From: Clostridia bacterium
GTDB taxonomy: Bacteria > Bacillota > Clostridia > Oscillospirales > CAG-272
Assembly: GCA_017508195.1 (NCBI GenBank)
Contig: JAFVZL010000019.1
Location: forward strand, 1-48,510
Direction: 5' to 3'
Length of the DNA: 48,510 bases
Part shown: one piece after another, positions 31,304 to 40,593 of the stretch
How positions within the stretch are numbered: position 1 is the first letter of the stretch
Layout of the letters: each line of letters begins with the position of its first letter
Position numbers and translations under genes: made by a program
The notes under the pieces: generated by a model
The model's input: only the letters and a program-made list of their open reading frames with translations
Database searches by the model: none
What the model was told of the DNA's origin: nothing

Positions 31304-34048
31304 TCACTTTTCTGCACCTTCTTTATATTTAAAGGTACGCTTACCGCTGCCGACAGTCACTATCTGAGTGCCGTCATTAAGCTCGCTTCTATGGCATTTT
31401 CCGCCAAGCTCAACGAACTCTCCGCCCTCTATCACGGGGAACACCACCCGAGCCGTTACGTTCGGGGGAACCTCGATCGAAAGAACGTAGTCCTTACCCT
31501 TGCCCGTGTAGGAGATATTAACCTCACCGCGGGCAGTAACGGTATGGCTATCGACCTTATCAAGAGCGCCTATTGCAGGGTTTATCTGTATTACGGCAGC
31601 GCCGGGCTCAATTATCTTAACGCCCGAGATGTACTCGATCATCTGCCAGAGCGATGCCGAGCCCCAGCCGTGCGATTGGCTGCCAGCCTGCCAGTTCTCC
31701 CAGGTGTAGGTGTAGCCCTCGTTTATAAGCTTCGCCCATCCGTAGTCCTCGGTGTTCGTCATAATACGCACCGCCGCATCACCGCGCCCCGATTTAAAGA
31801 GCGCATCGATCAGAGTGTCTGCCGTCATCGGCCCCTGCTTCATACCGAGGCTCGCTATATAGTCAGCCATAGCACCCCACATAGCCCTCGGAGCGACCTC
31901 AGCCGTAATAGCGTGTGAGGTCGAGTGCTGACTCGTCACGGGTGACTGAAGACCGTCTTTAGTGAGTCCGTCGCAAAAGACGCCGCTTTCAGCAATCAGC
32001 TTTTTATTCATTGCAGAGCGCAAATCGCTGGCTTTTTGACAATAGAACTTTACATCTTCGCTATATCCAAGCTCCTTTGCCATCTTGACGACGATGTCGT
32101 ACACTCTTACGCCAAGCGCGTTGACCGTCGTCCGCGCACCGCCGAGAGTTCCCTTCCAATCGTAGCCGAATCTGCCCGCAGGGGAGTCGACTATGCCCTC
32201 GCTGTAGGATCTGTGCTCACCGCCTCCGGGCAGGGCTGTGACAAGACCCGTGTCGGGATTTATGTATCTTGTGACGAAGTCTGCGGTGTTTTTCATATAG
32301 GGGTAGGCGCGCTCTAAGAGCACTCTATCTCCTGTCAGCATGTAATAACGCCAGGCGAGGTGAGGCAGATTCAACGAGAAGTCGGGGATACCGCGGCATC
32401 CCTCAACGTTAGGATATACCGCGTTATACATTCCGCGCACGCTCTCGTCTGTCCAATGTCGGTCGGCGGAGTCAAGGAACTGGAGGATAGCCTTTCTCGT
32501 TGCCTGTCTTTCGTAGGAGCCCGATGTCGTCGATGCGCTGCTGTTTACGGCATCTACGAGGAATTGCCCCTTCTCGCGTGTAGGAGTATCAACGAATTGA
32601 TTCTGCACCGAATACAGAGCAGAGCGCTTAAATAGCTCAAAGACCTCGTTTATCATCTCTGAGGACGTCTTTAGCGTGGACTCGCGCCCCGAGACGAGCT
32701 CGGCATGGTAGACGGTAGCCTCAAAATTCTCTAAGGAGAGCACACCGCCCTCGGGTGGCACCGAGACGTATCTGAAGCCAAGGAAGCCCCACGGCTCGTA
32801 GGTCTGCTCTCCGTCCTTCATAACGTAAACGTAGGTCATGTTCGTGTGCTGAGTTGACTGTATCGAGGTGTTGATGGTGCCGTCCTCGTTCAGCTCATAG
32901 CCCTCTTGTATGGTCAGGCGCGTACCCGACCTACCGCTCGGAAAATGAATTATAACCGTAGCCGGTATTACCTTACCGAAATCTGCAACGGTAGTACCGT
33001 CGGGGAGCGTGGTTACGCCCACGGGCTTTACCTTAAGCTCGGTTACGTGCCCGAGCTCCGGCTGAAGATTGTAGAATATCTCACACGGGTGCGCTCCAAG
33101 GCAATAAACGGGTACCCAGTCCGAGGTATCGTAGCCTACCTCGCTCCATCCCGTGAGCATCAGATTCGCATCTATCATTTCTATCTCGTCACCCTCGCTG
33201 TTTCTGGGCGCGAGATTCGAGTATCCCGTTTCGTGCGTAAGCCAGCTCTCATCTGTGACGATACACTCTGACGTACCGTCCGTATAGTAAATGATAATTT
33301 TAGCAAGAAGTCCGGGTTTTGAAAGCTCCGCTCTTCCCTGTCCGCCTGCAAAGTAGCCCGTGAGAACACCTATCACAAGTGTATCGCGCCCCTTTACGGC
33401 TTCTGTAACGTCCCATCCCTGATACTTTGTTTCACCGAGATAGTCATATGTCTGTGCTCTGCCGATACGCGTACCGCATATCAGAAGCTCGTAGTCCTGA
33501 GAGCCCGAGACGTATGCAAGCGCACGCTTTACCGTCTTACCGCCCATCGGCTTATACTCCTTGCGGCTGTACCAATAGGAGTTATCCTCGGTCAGCGGCT
33601 CGGGAACGGAGGCGCTCCTGTCCTTAACGCCTACTATCCACTTAGCACCCCACTCTCCGTTATCAAGTCCCGTGGCAAATTTTGCCCTCTCGCTGAAGGG
33701 TGACTCCGCTCCCTCGCGGTCCCACGTCTTAACCTCCCAGGTGTAGGGATAGCCGTGCTTCAACGGCTCGCCACCATAGCAGACGCAGTTCTGCTCCGCT
33801 GACTCCACCTTGCCGCTGTCCCAGACGAGCTCATCGGTGATGCCGTCGTAAAGGCGGATCTGATACGCCGTTTGTACCTCGTCCGCGTCCTCGTCATTTA
33901 CCCACCAATCGAAAAGAGGTGCGCCCTCGATATTCAGGGGATACTCGGATTCATTCGTCAGAAGACCGTACGGCGCGCCGGGTGCGTGATTTGACTCTTC
34001 CTTATTAAAAGTTGCTTTTTTTGTCATTTCTTTAGAATTGATGCTCAT
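31304..34048 (-). CDS. Cytoplasmic alpha-L-rhamnosidase (GH78), paralogue of the secreted enzyme
   Basis: The 914-residue protein lacks a signal peptide and the three jelly-roll repeats of its neighbour, but the N-domain (NHAPGAPYGLLTNESEYPLNI) and the whole catalytic part align closely. Both putative catalytic Glu are present, in DTPTREKGQFLV and YTWENWQAGSQSHGWG. The start at 34048 (MSINSKEMTKKA) was chosen because AAAGGT lies 6 bases upstream; an earlier in-frame ATG adds an unrelated tail. It probably trims imported rhamno-oligosaccharides. It is transcribed in the same direction as the secreted enzyme, 129 bases upstream of it, with a separate activator-type repeat. Confidence 0.93.
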   Translation of the reverse strand: MSINSKEMTKKATFNKEESNHAPGAPYGLLTNESEYPLNIEGAPLFDWWVNDEDADEVQTAYQIRLYDGITDELVWDSGKVESAEQNCVCYGGEPLKHGYPYTWEVKTWDREGAESPFSERAKFATGLDNGEWGAKWIVGVKDRSASVPEPLTEDNSYWYSRKEYKPMGGKTVKRALAYVSGSQDYELLICGTRIGRAQTYDYLGETKYQGWDVTEAVKGRDTLVIGVLTGYFAGGQGRAELSKPGLLAKIIIYYTDGTSECIVTDESWLTHETGYSNLAPRNSEGDEIEMIDANLMLTGWSEVGYDTSDWVPVYCLGAHPCEIFYNLQPELGHVTELKVKPVGVTTLPDGTTVADFGKVIPATVIIHFPSGRSGTRLTIQEGYELNEDGTINTSIQSTQHTNMTYVYVMKDGEQTYEPWGFLGFRYVSVPPEGGVLSLENFEATVYHAELVSGRESTLKTSSEMINEVFELFKRSALYSVQNQFVDTPTREKGQFLVDAVNSSASTTSGSYERQATRKAILQFLDSADRHWTDESVRGMYNAVYPNVEGCRGIPDFSLNLPHLAWRYYMLTGDRVLLERAYPYMKNTADFVTRYINPDTGLVTALPGGGEHRSYSEGIVDSPAGRFGYDWKGTLGGARTTVNALGVRVYDIVVKMAKELGYSEDVKFYCQKASDLRSAMNKKLIAESGVFCDGLTKDGLQSPVTSQHSTSHAITAEVAPRAMWGAMADYIASLGMKQGPMTADTLIDALFKSGRGDAAVRIMTNTEDYGWAKLINEGYTYTWENWQAGSQSHGWGSASLWQMIEYISGVKIIEPGAAVIQINPAIGALDKVDSHTVTARGEVNISYTGKGKDYVLSIEVPPNVTARVVFPVIEGGEFVELGGKCHRSELNDGTQIVTVGSGKRTFKYKEGAEK

Positions 34049-34173
34049 ATGGATACCTTTATTTACCGATGCTCTTATGCATAACGCAATATAGTTTTTG
34101 TGCAAATGTACTAAATATTTTTAAAAATATTTATATCTATTATAAGAATAGCACATTGGTTGCAAAAAATAAA

Positions 34174-34208
34174 TGTCCTGATTTGCTTGAAAAAGTGTCC
34201 TGATTTGC
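34174..34208. promoter_or_regulatory. Tandem 13-bp activator-site repeat upstream of the cytoplasmic GH78
   Basis: TGTCCTGATTTGC occurs at 34174-34186 and 34196-34208, a 22-bp period, just upstream of a TATAAT (minus strand, near 34140) that lacks a strong -35. The spacing matches the repeat before the secreted GH78 although the half-site sequence differs. Confidence 0.65.
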
Positions 34209-34226
34209 GTGCCAAACGCAATATAA

Positions 34227-34267
34227 AGAGCAAGAGTACAAGGAGTAAATCCTCATATTCTTGCTCT
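34227..34267 (-). terminator. Terminator-like hairpin at the end of the larA-like unit
   Basis: AGAGCAAGA / TCTTGCTCT arms with an inner GGA/TCC pairing. On the minus strand a TTTATATT tail follows. Confidence 0.55.
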
Positions 34268-34280
34268 GTTTGCTTTATTG

Positions 34281-34488
34281 ATGAATTGATGCTGACGCAT
34301 CATGAATTGGCTTTGCCATGATTTCTCGCGCCGATGCTATACATCGTTTGCTCCATGAATTGAATTGCAACCAATGTGCCGCAAGGCACAATTCATGCCG
34401 CAGGCAATTCACGAAAGCACGGCTTTCAATTCACGCAACCGCAAGGTTGCAATTCATTGCGTGTTATCCTTAACGGAGAACACGCTAA
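34281..34488. repeat. Mosaic array of short hairpins and ATGAATTG repeats
   Basis: ATGAATTG occurs at 34281, 34302 and 34355. Its complement CAATTCAT/C follows at 34389, 34405, 34427 and 34450. Between them are perfect small hairpins such as TGATGCTGACGCATCA, GTGCCGCAAGGCAC, GAAAGCACGGCTTTC and GCAACCGCAAGGTTGC. The final hairpin is GCGTGTT...AACACGC. This is the same architecture as 15483-15770 with a different core octamer. It lies downstream of larA and upstream of the GH78 promoter; no gene is visible from 34209 to 34523. Confidence 0.8.
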
Positions 34489-34523
34489 ATCTGTCGGTTA
34501 ATTTATAGGGGCTATTATGCGTT

Positions 34524-35813
34524 TTAGTATTGTCTGTCACTGTTGACTATGACCGATATTCCGTCGGGAATTGCGGTTATAGAGGGCTTTTCCTTCGCCA
34601 GCATATTCTTTGCCAATGATATCGCATCCGAAAGAGAGGCTGCAGGGATCATATGCATCGCACGGACTGTCTCGCCCGGCATTTCGGATACGTAAATCAC
34701 AGACGCCTTGGATAATATTCTAAGCAAGATCTGAGACTCCCATTGGTCGGGCACGGTCTCGCACCGATTACGAGAGAGAAACAGTGCCATAGTTTTACTT
34801 ATATCAGCTTCATCCGCAAGCTGGTGGTAGAAATGATCGCCTCCCGTGCCGTCGACAGATGACGCGATCATAACAATAACTCCGCCATCTTTAACAGCCG
34901 CCTCGGCCGCTGTCATCCCCTTAACAGCCTGGTATACATTCTGATCGAGGGGATATCCGCCGTTGGTAGATATGACGATATCGGCAGGCTCTGCCGAAAC
35001 GGCGCAGAGTCCGGAGATAAAATCCGTTCCCTTCTTATGTGCCGCCTCAAAATCACCCGCGACCGCATAAATAGGCTCCTTTTCGGAGTCGAGTACCACG
35101 TTCACAATAAACGCAAGCTTCGACTGCTTTGCCGCCCACAGCATATCACGGTGTATCGGATTACCGTCGAGCATACCCGTTCTTGATCTCGGATGTGCTA
35201 TAAACTCCGAGCAGTGATTAGCGAGGACGGTGGTCCTGCCCGCAATTCCCGGCAATATGCTTTTTCTGCCTCCCGAAAAGCCGGCGAAAAAGTGAGGCTC
35301 AATAAATCCCTCGGCTACGAGAAGATCCGCCTCGTAGGCGATCTTGTTTATCTCGCACTCACCACCCGATGGAAGCACGCCTATATTGACAATTTTCTCG
35401 CTTTCATCGCAATTATGTATATAAATGTTTTCATTTCCAACTATTTCCTCGCCAAACTTATCAACAAGCTCAGCTTTTGTGCTACCTCTGTGACAACCGG
35501 TTGCTATAAGAATAGTGATGTCGGCATCGGGATTTCCGCGTCTGATCTCCCGGAGCATTTTAGGCATGATCACCTTGCTCGGCACGGGTCGTGTATGATC
35601 GCTCGCGATGATTACGACGTTGTTTTTTCCGCGTGCCAGCTCCGAGAGCGATGCACTCCCCACGGGTTCCCTCAGCGCTCTTTCAACAAGCTCGTCGGCA
35701 TCCGCCTCGGGGATATACTCTTCAATGGATGACGTGAGCACTGCACTCAATTCACCATCATCAAAAGTATACTCTAAATGCCCTTTACCGTAAGGGAAAA
35801 ATATCTTCTTCAT
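34524..35813 (-). CDS. LarA-family (DUF2088) nickel-pincer racemase/epimerase
   Basis: This 429-residue protein fits the lactate racemase LarA family, which uses a nickel-pincer nucleotide to invert alpha-hydroxyacids by hydride transfer. Typical blocks are IIASDHTRPVPSKVIMPKML (catalytic His in DHTRP), IATGCHRGSTKAEL, ADLLVAEGFIEPHFFAGFSGGRKSILPGIAG (second His and Lys) and STNGGYPLDQNVYQAVKGM. GAGGGTG lies 8 bases before the ATG. A promoter lies upstream, so it may be expressed apart from the hydratase operon it follows. The substrate is unlikely to be assigned by eye; a hydroxyacid related to the neighbouring tartrate/fumarate-type hydratase is inferred. No larB, larC or larE is in the window. 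Confidence 0.88.
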   Translation of the reverse strand: MKKIFFPYGKGHLEYTFDDGELSAVLTSSIEEYIPEADADELVERALREPVGSASLSELARGKNNVVIIASDHTRPVPSKVIMPKMLREIRRGNPDADITILIATGCHRGSTKAELVDKFGEEIVGNENIYIHNCDESEKIVNIGVLPSGGECEINKIAYEADLLVAEGFIEPHFFAGFSGGRKSILPGIAGRTTVLANHCSEFIAHPRSRTGMLDGNPIHRDMLWAAKQSKLAFIVNVVLDSEKEPIYAVAGDFEAAHKKGTDFISGLCAVSAEPADIVISTNGGYPLDQNVYQAVKGMTAAEAAVKDGGVIVMIASSVDGTGGDHFYHQLADEADISKTMALFLSRNRCETVPDQWESQILLRILSKASVIYVSEMPGETVRAMHMIPAASLSDAISLAKNMLAKEKPSITAIPDGISVIVNSDRQY

Positions 35814-35922
35814 AATGCTGCACCCTCTTTTTTATACGTTAACGCCTATCGTCAAAAAAGCAAGGGATCATTCAAAACGGTTAACGAACAGACGTTGTGC
35901 GCCATTTTTTGTTGTACTTGTA

Positions 35923-35951
35923 ATCATATCACAAATTATACCGTTTTTCAA
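35923..35951 (-). promoter_or_regulatory. Sigma-A promoter for the larA-like gene
   Basis: TTGAAA, 17 bases, TATGAT on the minus strand, leaving a ~100-nt leader. The remaining 36,000-36,107 stretch holds a small AGCG-TTTTTT-CGCT hairpin but no gene. Confidence 0.6.
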
Positions 35952-36107
35952 CCGTATAATTTTAAAAGAATCTTTTAGAAGGATTATCTTCTGTAAACCT
36001 GAGCAAAGGGGCGCTTGTTCCACGCAAATGAAAATGCGAAAAACGAGGCAAAAGAACACCGTGTTATAGCGTTTTTTCGCTAGCCTAAAAAAGATGCATC
36101 GTAAAAA

Positions 36108-36731
36108 TCAATAAAGCTTTGTGAATTTGAAATCCTCTCCGATACCAAGCTTTTCGAGAGCTGCTCTTTTATGCTCGTCGATCTGCTCGTCTAGCCTGTC
36201 GAAATAGTTGTTTCCCTCGGAATCAATATCTACGACAAACGGCCCAAGCTCGTTTATCTTAAAGAACCAAGCCGCCTCAATGCTGCCGAGCTCGTCGAAA
36301 AGATAAACATCCTCCACCTCGATAGAATCTATCCAAAGATTGGGGCTTACCGAGCGCGGCGATGCGTGAACGCAGCCCAATTCCTTCATCGCTGCCGCGG
36401 TTTCTTCACCCATCGTTGTTTTTCCGACTATCATGCGCAGCCCCCACTCCCTGACGCTCTTAGCTCCCCATTTTTCAAATCGTATACTCGAGGTGGGCAT
36501 GAAAGATACCAGCCTCCATTTATCGTTCTCCTTAATAACTATGGGACCGTTATGTATCAGAAGATTCCTCTCACGCGTGTCAAACGGAAGTGTGTTTCCT
36601 TCGTCAAAAATATATTTCTGAAGTCTTGATCGGCAAGTGAATGCATTGCCGCTGAGATATACGGTATCTCCTATTCTCAGCCTTCTTACATCCTCTTCGC
36701 TAAGCGGAGAGGTTAAATGATATTCTGCCAT
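36108..36731 (-). CDS. Class I Fe-S hydratase beta subunit (tartrate dehydratase/fumarase C-terminal type)
   Basis: The 207-residue protein matches the beta/C-terminal domain of class I Fe-S hydro-lyases: LRIGDTVYLSGNAFTCRSR, LLIHNGPIV, MPTSSIRFEKW, IVGKTTMGEETAAAMKELG, and the terminal LGPFVVDIDSEGNNYF. With the alpha subunit encoded 41 bases upstream it would form a two-chain dehydratase for tartrate, fumarate/malate or a C5 analogue such as mesaconate. The small size and split organisation resemble TtdB and the archaeal/clostridial two-subunit fumarases. The substrate cannot be decided from sequence alone. Confidence 0.9.
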   Translation of the reverse strand: MAEYHLTSPLSEEDVRRLRIGDTVYLSGNAFTCRSRLQKYIFDEGNTLPFDTRERNLLIHNGPIVIKENDKWRLVSFMPTSSIRFEKWGAKSVREWGLRMIVGKTTMGEETAAAMKELGCVHASPRSVSPNLWIDSIEVEDVYLFDELGSIEAAWFFKINELGPFVVDIDSEGNNYFDRLDEQIDEHKRAALEKLGIGEDFKFTKLY

Positions 36732-36772
36732 AAATGCTCCTGTTCGTAAATAGTTATTTGCATATTACGCAA

Positions 36773-37690
36773 TTATCTGTCGCCAAACCACATCGGGCTC
36801 TGCATTTTTTCCACACTGCCATCAGAGTTGATCCTTGTCGATGCTCTGCGCGCTACCATACAGTTCGTGCTGGTTGCACAAGCAATGCCGGCAATATGCG
36901 TGTAAGCATATTCCACGTTTACGGCAAGTACGGAGGTATTACCGCCGGCTCCGAGAATACCTATGCCGAGACTGTTCAGTGCCTCGTACAGATCCTCTTC
37001 GATTTTGGCAAACATGGGGTCAGGGTGCTTCGAGCCGACGGTTCTCAGACACGCAGCTTTTTTTGCAAGATTTGCGGCTACGTTTGCAGTTCCGCCTATA
37101 CCTATTCCGAGCACAGAGGGGGGGCACACCGCCCCCGCTCTTGCCGATGCCACGAAGCTGTCTATAACGAATTTTTCTATTCCCTTGATACCGTCCGCAA
37201 AGGCAACTATCCTGTGTCTTGTACCGCCGAAGCACTCACTGCCGCCGCCCTTTGCGGCGTAGGACATCTCAATAGAATCGCCGTCAACGAACTTGTAGGT
37301 AAAATCGGGGATATTCATTCCTATGTTGTTTCCGGGATCGTATCCCGTCAGAGGATGCTTCATCGTGGCGCGGAGATATCCGAGCCTCGTAGCCTTGGCA
37401 ACCGCTCTGCGTGCCGCGTTCTCAAGCTCTACGAAGCCACCCTCCAGCTCACACCTATTACCCACCTTAAAGTAAAAGATAGGCCACCCCGTGTCAACGC
37501 AAAGTGGATTTTTTCTGACCGACGACATATCCATGCTTTCAAGTGTTGCCGCAAGTCCTGCCCTGGCATCGGGATTTGTTTCTCTTTCTATCGCATCAAC
37601 AAACGCCCCTCTGACGTCGGGTGATATTTCCGTCGCACCTCTTTTTATTGTTTCAAAAAGTGCGTTTTCATATATTTCCGTCTTGATCAT
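36773..37690 (-). CDS. Class I Fe-S hydratase alpha subunit (tartrate dehydratase/fumarase N-terminal type)
   Basis: The 305-residue chain carries the 4Fe-4S site. The three family cysteines are visible in PLCVDTGWPIF, GGGSECFGG and AVCPPSVLGIGIGG. Other markers are KHPLTGYDPGNNIGMNIP and GILGAGGNTSVLAVNVEYAYTHIAG. Length and motifs fit TtdA or the N-terminal part of FumA. It is followed by the beta subunit, and preceded by an M20 amidohydrolase 41 bases upstream, on the same strand. A cluster with DUF1446, DUF4387 and LarA suggests a dedicated hydroxyacid pathway and not the housekeeping fumarase. Confidence 0.92.
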   Translation of the reverse strand: MIKTEIYENALFETIKRGATEISPDVRGAFVDAIERETNPDARAGLAATLESMDMSSVRKNPLCVDTGWPIFYFKVGNRCELEGGFVELENAARRAVAKATRLGYLRATMKHPLTGYDPGNNIGMNIPDFTYKFVDGDSIEMSYAAKGGGSECFGGTRHRIVAFADGIKGIEKFVIDSFVASARAGAVCPPSVLGIGIGGTANVAANLAKKAACLRTVGSKHPDPMFAKIEEDLYEALNSLGIGILGAGGNTSVLAVNVEYAYTHIAGIACATSTNCMVARRASTRINSDGSVEKMQSPMWFGDR

Positions 37691-37731
37691 CAGCTTTCAC
37701 CTATGCTTTCTTTCTACTTAATTAAGCTCGT

Positions 37732-38922
37732 TTAACCACGCTCGTCAGACGAAGATATTTTTTCGGCATCTATTCCATGCATATTATCAAGCACGAACTG
37801 TATGCAAGCATCGCTGCCGACGGCAAGCGCATCCTCGTCTATCATAAAGTCGTTGTTATGAGGCAGGGTTGTGCATCCCTTTTCCGCATTTCTCGTGCCA
37901 AGCCTGATAAATACACCGGGCTTTTTCGTCAGATACTGTGAAAAGTCCTCGGAGCTGAGCTTTTTTGGCATCCTAGCAATTTTCTCTTTCCCTACGACCT
38001 TTGCCGCGGACTCTATAACAAGCTCGGACAAGTAAGGATTATTATATAACGCGTAAGCCTTCAGGCTTGTTTCAACCACCGCCTTGGCACCAACCTCATC
38101 TGCAACGTTTTTGGCAATTTCCTCAATTCTTCTGATGAGAAAGGTGTCGAGCTCCATATCGAAGGTGCGTATCGTTCCAAGCATATGAGCGCGGTCGGCA
38201 ATAACGTTCTGCGTTGTACCGCCTTCAAGCTTTCCTACCGAGCATACGAACTCCGAAAAAGGGTTTATTTCCCTTGAGGTCATATACTGTATGTTATTGT
38301 AGGTGCGTACCGCAGCCGCAAGGGCATCTATTCCCGTGTGAGGCAAAGTCGCATGCGCCGAGGCTCCGTGAAAGTCAATGCGGAAGCTTCTGCTCGACGC
38401 CATTGATCTGCCACTGCAAACGCCTATGCATCCCGACTCCAACCAATTTTCCACGTGCATACCGACGATTACGTCTATCTCGTCCATCAAGCCGCCCTTT
38501 ACTAGCTCAGCGGCTCCGCTTCTCACGCCCTCCTCGCTCGGTTGAAATACCAGCATAACTCTGCACTCCAGCTTGTCCTCCATCGATTTCAGCGCTTTCG
38601 CAGTACCGAGAAGCATCGCAGTATGAGCATCGTGACCGCATGCATGCATTTGTCCTTTGATTTTAGAGCCGAACGGCAGATCCGTCTTTTCCTCTATCAG
38701 AAGCGCATCCATATCCGCGCGAATACCGATCGTAAAATGCTTTTTTTCGGGGTTGATCGTAGCCACGACGCTTGATTCACCGTATTTTTCGGTATATTCG
38801 ATGCCCATGGCGTCAAGCTCTCGCTTAACGAGCGCGACGGTTGTGGGAAGCTCAAATCCGATTTCGGGATATTCGTGTATTTCCCGTCTTAAAGCAATAA
38901 TATATTCCTTATCTGCGTACAT
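37732..38922 (-). CDS. M20-family amidohydrolase (hippurate hydrolase-like)
   Basis: The 396-residue metallo-hydrolase has the M20D layout: LRREIHEYPEIGFELPTT at the N-terminus, IRADMDALLIEEKT, the metal-binding MHACGHDAHTAMLLG, and FQPSEEGVRSGAAELV with the catalytic Glu pair. A dimerisation insert lies near 180-290, and PHNNDFMIDEDAL carries the last His ligand. These enzymes cleave N-acyl amino acids or similar amides. A Shine-Dalgarno-like GGGGGCGGAAGG lies before the ATG at 38922, 12 bases after the DUF4387 stop. It may release the acid that enters the pathway from a conjugate; that role is inferred. Confidence 0.92.
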   Translation of the reverse strand: MYADKEYIIALRREIHEYPEIGFELPTTVALVKRELDAMGIEYTEKYGESSVVATINPEKKHFTIGIRADMDALLIEEKTDLPFGSKIKGQMHACGHDAHTAMLLGTAKALKSMEDKLECRVMLVFQPSEEGVRSGAAELVKGGLMDEIDVIVGMHVENWLESGCIGVCSGRSMASSRSFRIDFHGASAHATLPHTGIDALAAAVRTYNNIQYMTSREINPFSEFVCSVGKLEGGTTQNVIADRAHMLGTIRTFDMELDTFLIRRIEEIAKNVADEVGAKAVVETSLKAYALYNNPYLSELVIESAAKVVGKEKIARMPKKLSSEDFSQYLTKKPGVFIRLGTRNAEKGCTTLPHNNDFMIDEDALAVGSDACIQFVLDNMHGIDAEKISSSDERG

Positions 38923-38934
38923 CCTTCCGCCCCC

Positions 38935-39243
38935 TTATATTTCAATGCTTGCAAGCGGCATATGCATCTGACAGCCGTATACGTCACCGTCGCTGAGGCT
39001 GCCGCTTACGTTCTTTCGGGGAAAAGTTATCTTTATTGAATTTACTACATCGTATGCTATAACGTCGATATCCTCTTCCTCCACGCCATACACCTCGGCT
39101 ACCTTAGCTTTTTTGAGATTTTGGAACACATACGCCATCTCTTCACTTCCCGGGAATATAAGATCGAAGGTAATGAAAAGAGGACCTGCGTTCTTACTCC
39201 TTAATATTTTAGTATAATCCACGAGCTTTTTCATTAGGTTCAT
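38935..39243 (-). CDS. DUF4387 protein, partner of the DUF1446 protein
   Basis: The 102-residue protein has the DUF4387 look: KNAGPLFITFDLIFP near the N-terminus, VIAYDVVNSIKITFPRK and GDVYGCQMHMPLA at the end. In many bacteria DUF4387 follows DUF1446 (AtuA) as a separate chain or as its C-terminal domain. Here the start codon overlaps the DUF1446 stop as ATGA. AGGAG is only 2 bases before this ATG and 11 before an alternative at 39234 (99 residues), so the start is uncertain. It probably forms a complex with the upstream product. The activity is unknown. Confidence 0.88.
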   Translation of the reverse strand: MNLMKKLVDYTKILRSKNAGPLFITFDLIFPGSEEMAYVFQNLKKAKVAEVYGVEEEDIDVIAYDVVNSIKITFPRKNVSGSLSDGDVYGCQMHMPLASIEI

Positions 39244-40553
39244 ATCTCCTCTACCGATATTTTTGACGTTTCAAGGAGCGAGTCTACCTCCGCGAGGTGA
39301 AATACGGAAAACTCGTATACTGCTCCAACGTGTATATCCGAGGGCGAGAATGGAAATGCGAGATTTCCTGCCGAGGATTTTCTTCCCTCGTAATCGCAGT
39401 GAAGCATTCTGCTTCTCACCAAAGCGCATACTGTATCGGCTATCTGCTGCGTTTTACCCACGACGTCGATAACTATACCTAAAGAGCTTTCGGCACCGCC
39501 GCTCGTCTTGTAGCTGACAGTGTAGCTGCCCTCGGGGAGCGTGTCCCTCGTGTTTTCCTTGACGAATGAGTTGACGGTATTTACGATCTCGGGAAATTTC
39601 TCTATCGTCAAGGGATCGTATACCGTAGCGGGACAGATAGTTCTGTATCCCGAGCATCTGACTCCCTCGAGCTTCAGAGTTCTGACATCGGCATCCTTAA
39701 AAACGGAGCCCGTAACGCTGACGGTCCGCTCATCCTTTTGAGTGAATTTCGAGCCGGTCAGATCGCATACACCGTCAGGCTCAAATATGAGGTAAGGATT
39801 TGATTGCTCGTAAAGTGTATGTGCTGCCACTCTGTCAACGGTGCATCTGCGTGCAGGGTTTGCGGGGCGAAGCTCGAAGTGGTCCTCGTAGATATATCCT
39901 TGCATCACGTCTGCTGCCGCAACGGGCTCTGAGCACATTGCACCACATTCCATTATCTTAGCCATATGGAAAGCAAGACCCGCATCGTATCCCTTCATAA
40001 TACAGGGTGCGGCATATATTGCTGTGTCACAGGCTCTGCCCGCGACGATAACGTCTACTCCCTCGGAAAGAAGCTTGATAAAAGGCGCTACTCCCACCTG
40101 GCTGACTATTCTTTCGCTATTTTCTACGTCTTCCCTCTCAAGAGGAAAATACTTGCTCATATTCCTGATTTTACCGGATTCAAGCTTTTCGAGCACGTAT
40201 TCCTTGGTAACGTCAGAGTATACAGTACCCAGCTTGAAATGCAGCCCCTGCTCAGAGGCAACCTCAAAAATTATCTCCTTAAGCCACTTTACGTGAGCAC
40301 TGCTTCCGGCACCGCCTGCCGTTCCGATAATAAACGGCGCCCTTTGCTTAAGCGCAAGAGGCAGAGCCAGGGAAACATCCCTCTTTACAGCGGATCTGTC
40401 CGTGAAGGATTTTCCGCTGCCCAGATAATACGGACCCGGGTCGGTTGAGCCCGCGTCGACTCCCAAAAAATCCACCCTTTCCGAAAAAGCTATCCGCAAG
40501 GCTTCTTCGCTGTATCCGTAGCCCAAAAGACCGCAAAGCGCAACGATTTTCAT
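39240..40553 (-). CDS. DUF1446/AtuA-like protein
   Basis: The 437-residue protein belongs to the AtuA/DUF1446 family, named from acyclic terpene use but widespread in hydroxyacid and methylaspartate-type clusters. Visible blocks are FLGVDAGSTDPGPYYLGSGK, FIIGTAGGAGSSAHVKWLKE, GVDVIVAGRACDTAIYAAP and YKTSGGAESSLGIVIDVVG. The start at 40553 (MKIVALCGLLGYG) follows GGAGG by 8 bases; an upstream Met-rich extension is rejected. It is first in the operon that continues through DUF4387, M20 and the Fe-S hydratase. The divergent araC gene starts 149 bases away. Biochemical function is unsettled for the family. Confidence 0.88.
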   Translation of the reverse strand: MKIVALCGLLGYGYSEEALRIAFSERVDFLGVDAGSTDPGPYYLGSGKSFTDRSAVKRDVSLALPLALKQRAPFIIGTAGGAGSSAHVKWLKEIIFEVASEQGLHFKLGTVYSDVTKEYVLEKLESGKIRNMSKYFPLEREDVENSERIVSQVGVAPFIKLLSEGVDVIVAGRACDTAIYAAPCIMKGYDAGLAFHMAKIMECGAMCSEPVAAADVMQGYIYEDHFELRPANPARRCTVDRVAAHTLYEQSNPYLIFEPDGVCDLTGSKFTQKDERTVSVTGSVFKDADVRTLKLEGVRCSGYRTICPATVYDPLTIEKFPEIVNTVNSFVKENTRDTLPEGSYTVSYKTSGGAESSLGIVIDVVGKTQQIADTVCALVRSRMLHCDYEGRKSSAGNLAFPFSPSDIHVGAVYEFSVFHLAEVDSLLETSKISVEEI

Positions 40554-40593
40554 TTCGTTTTCCTCCATGTTCATCATATGTATGTGCATTTTC

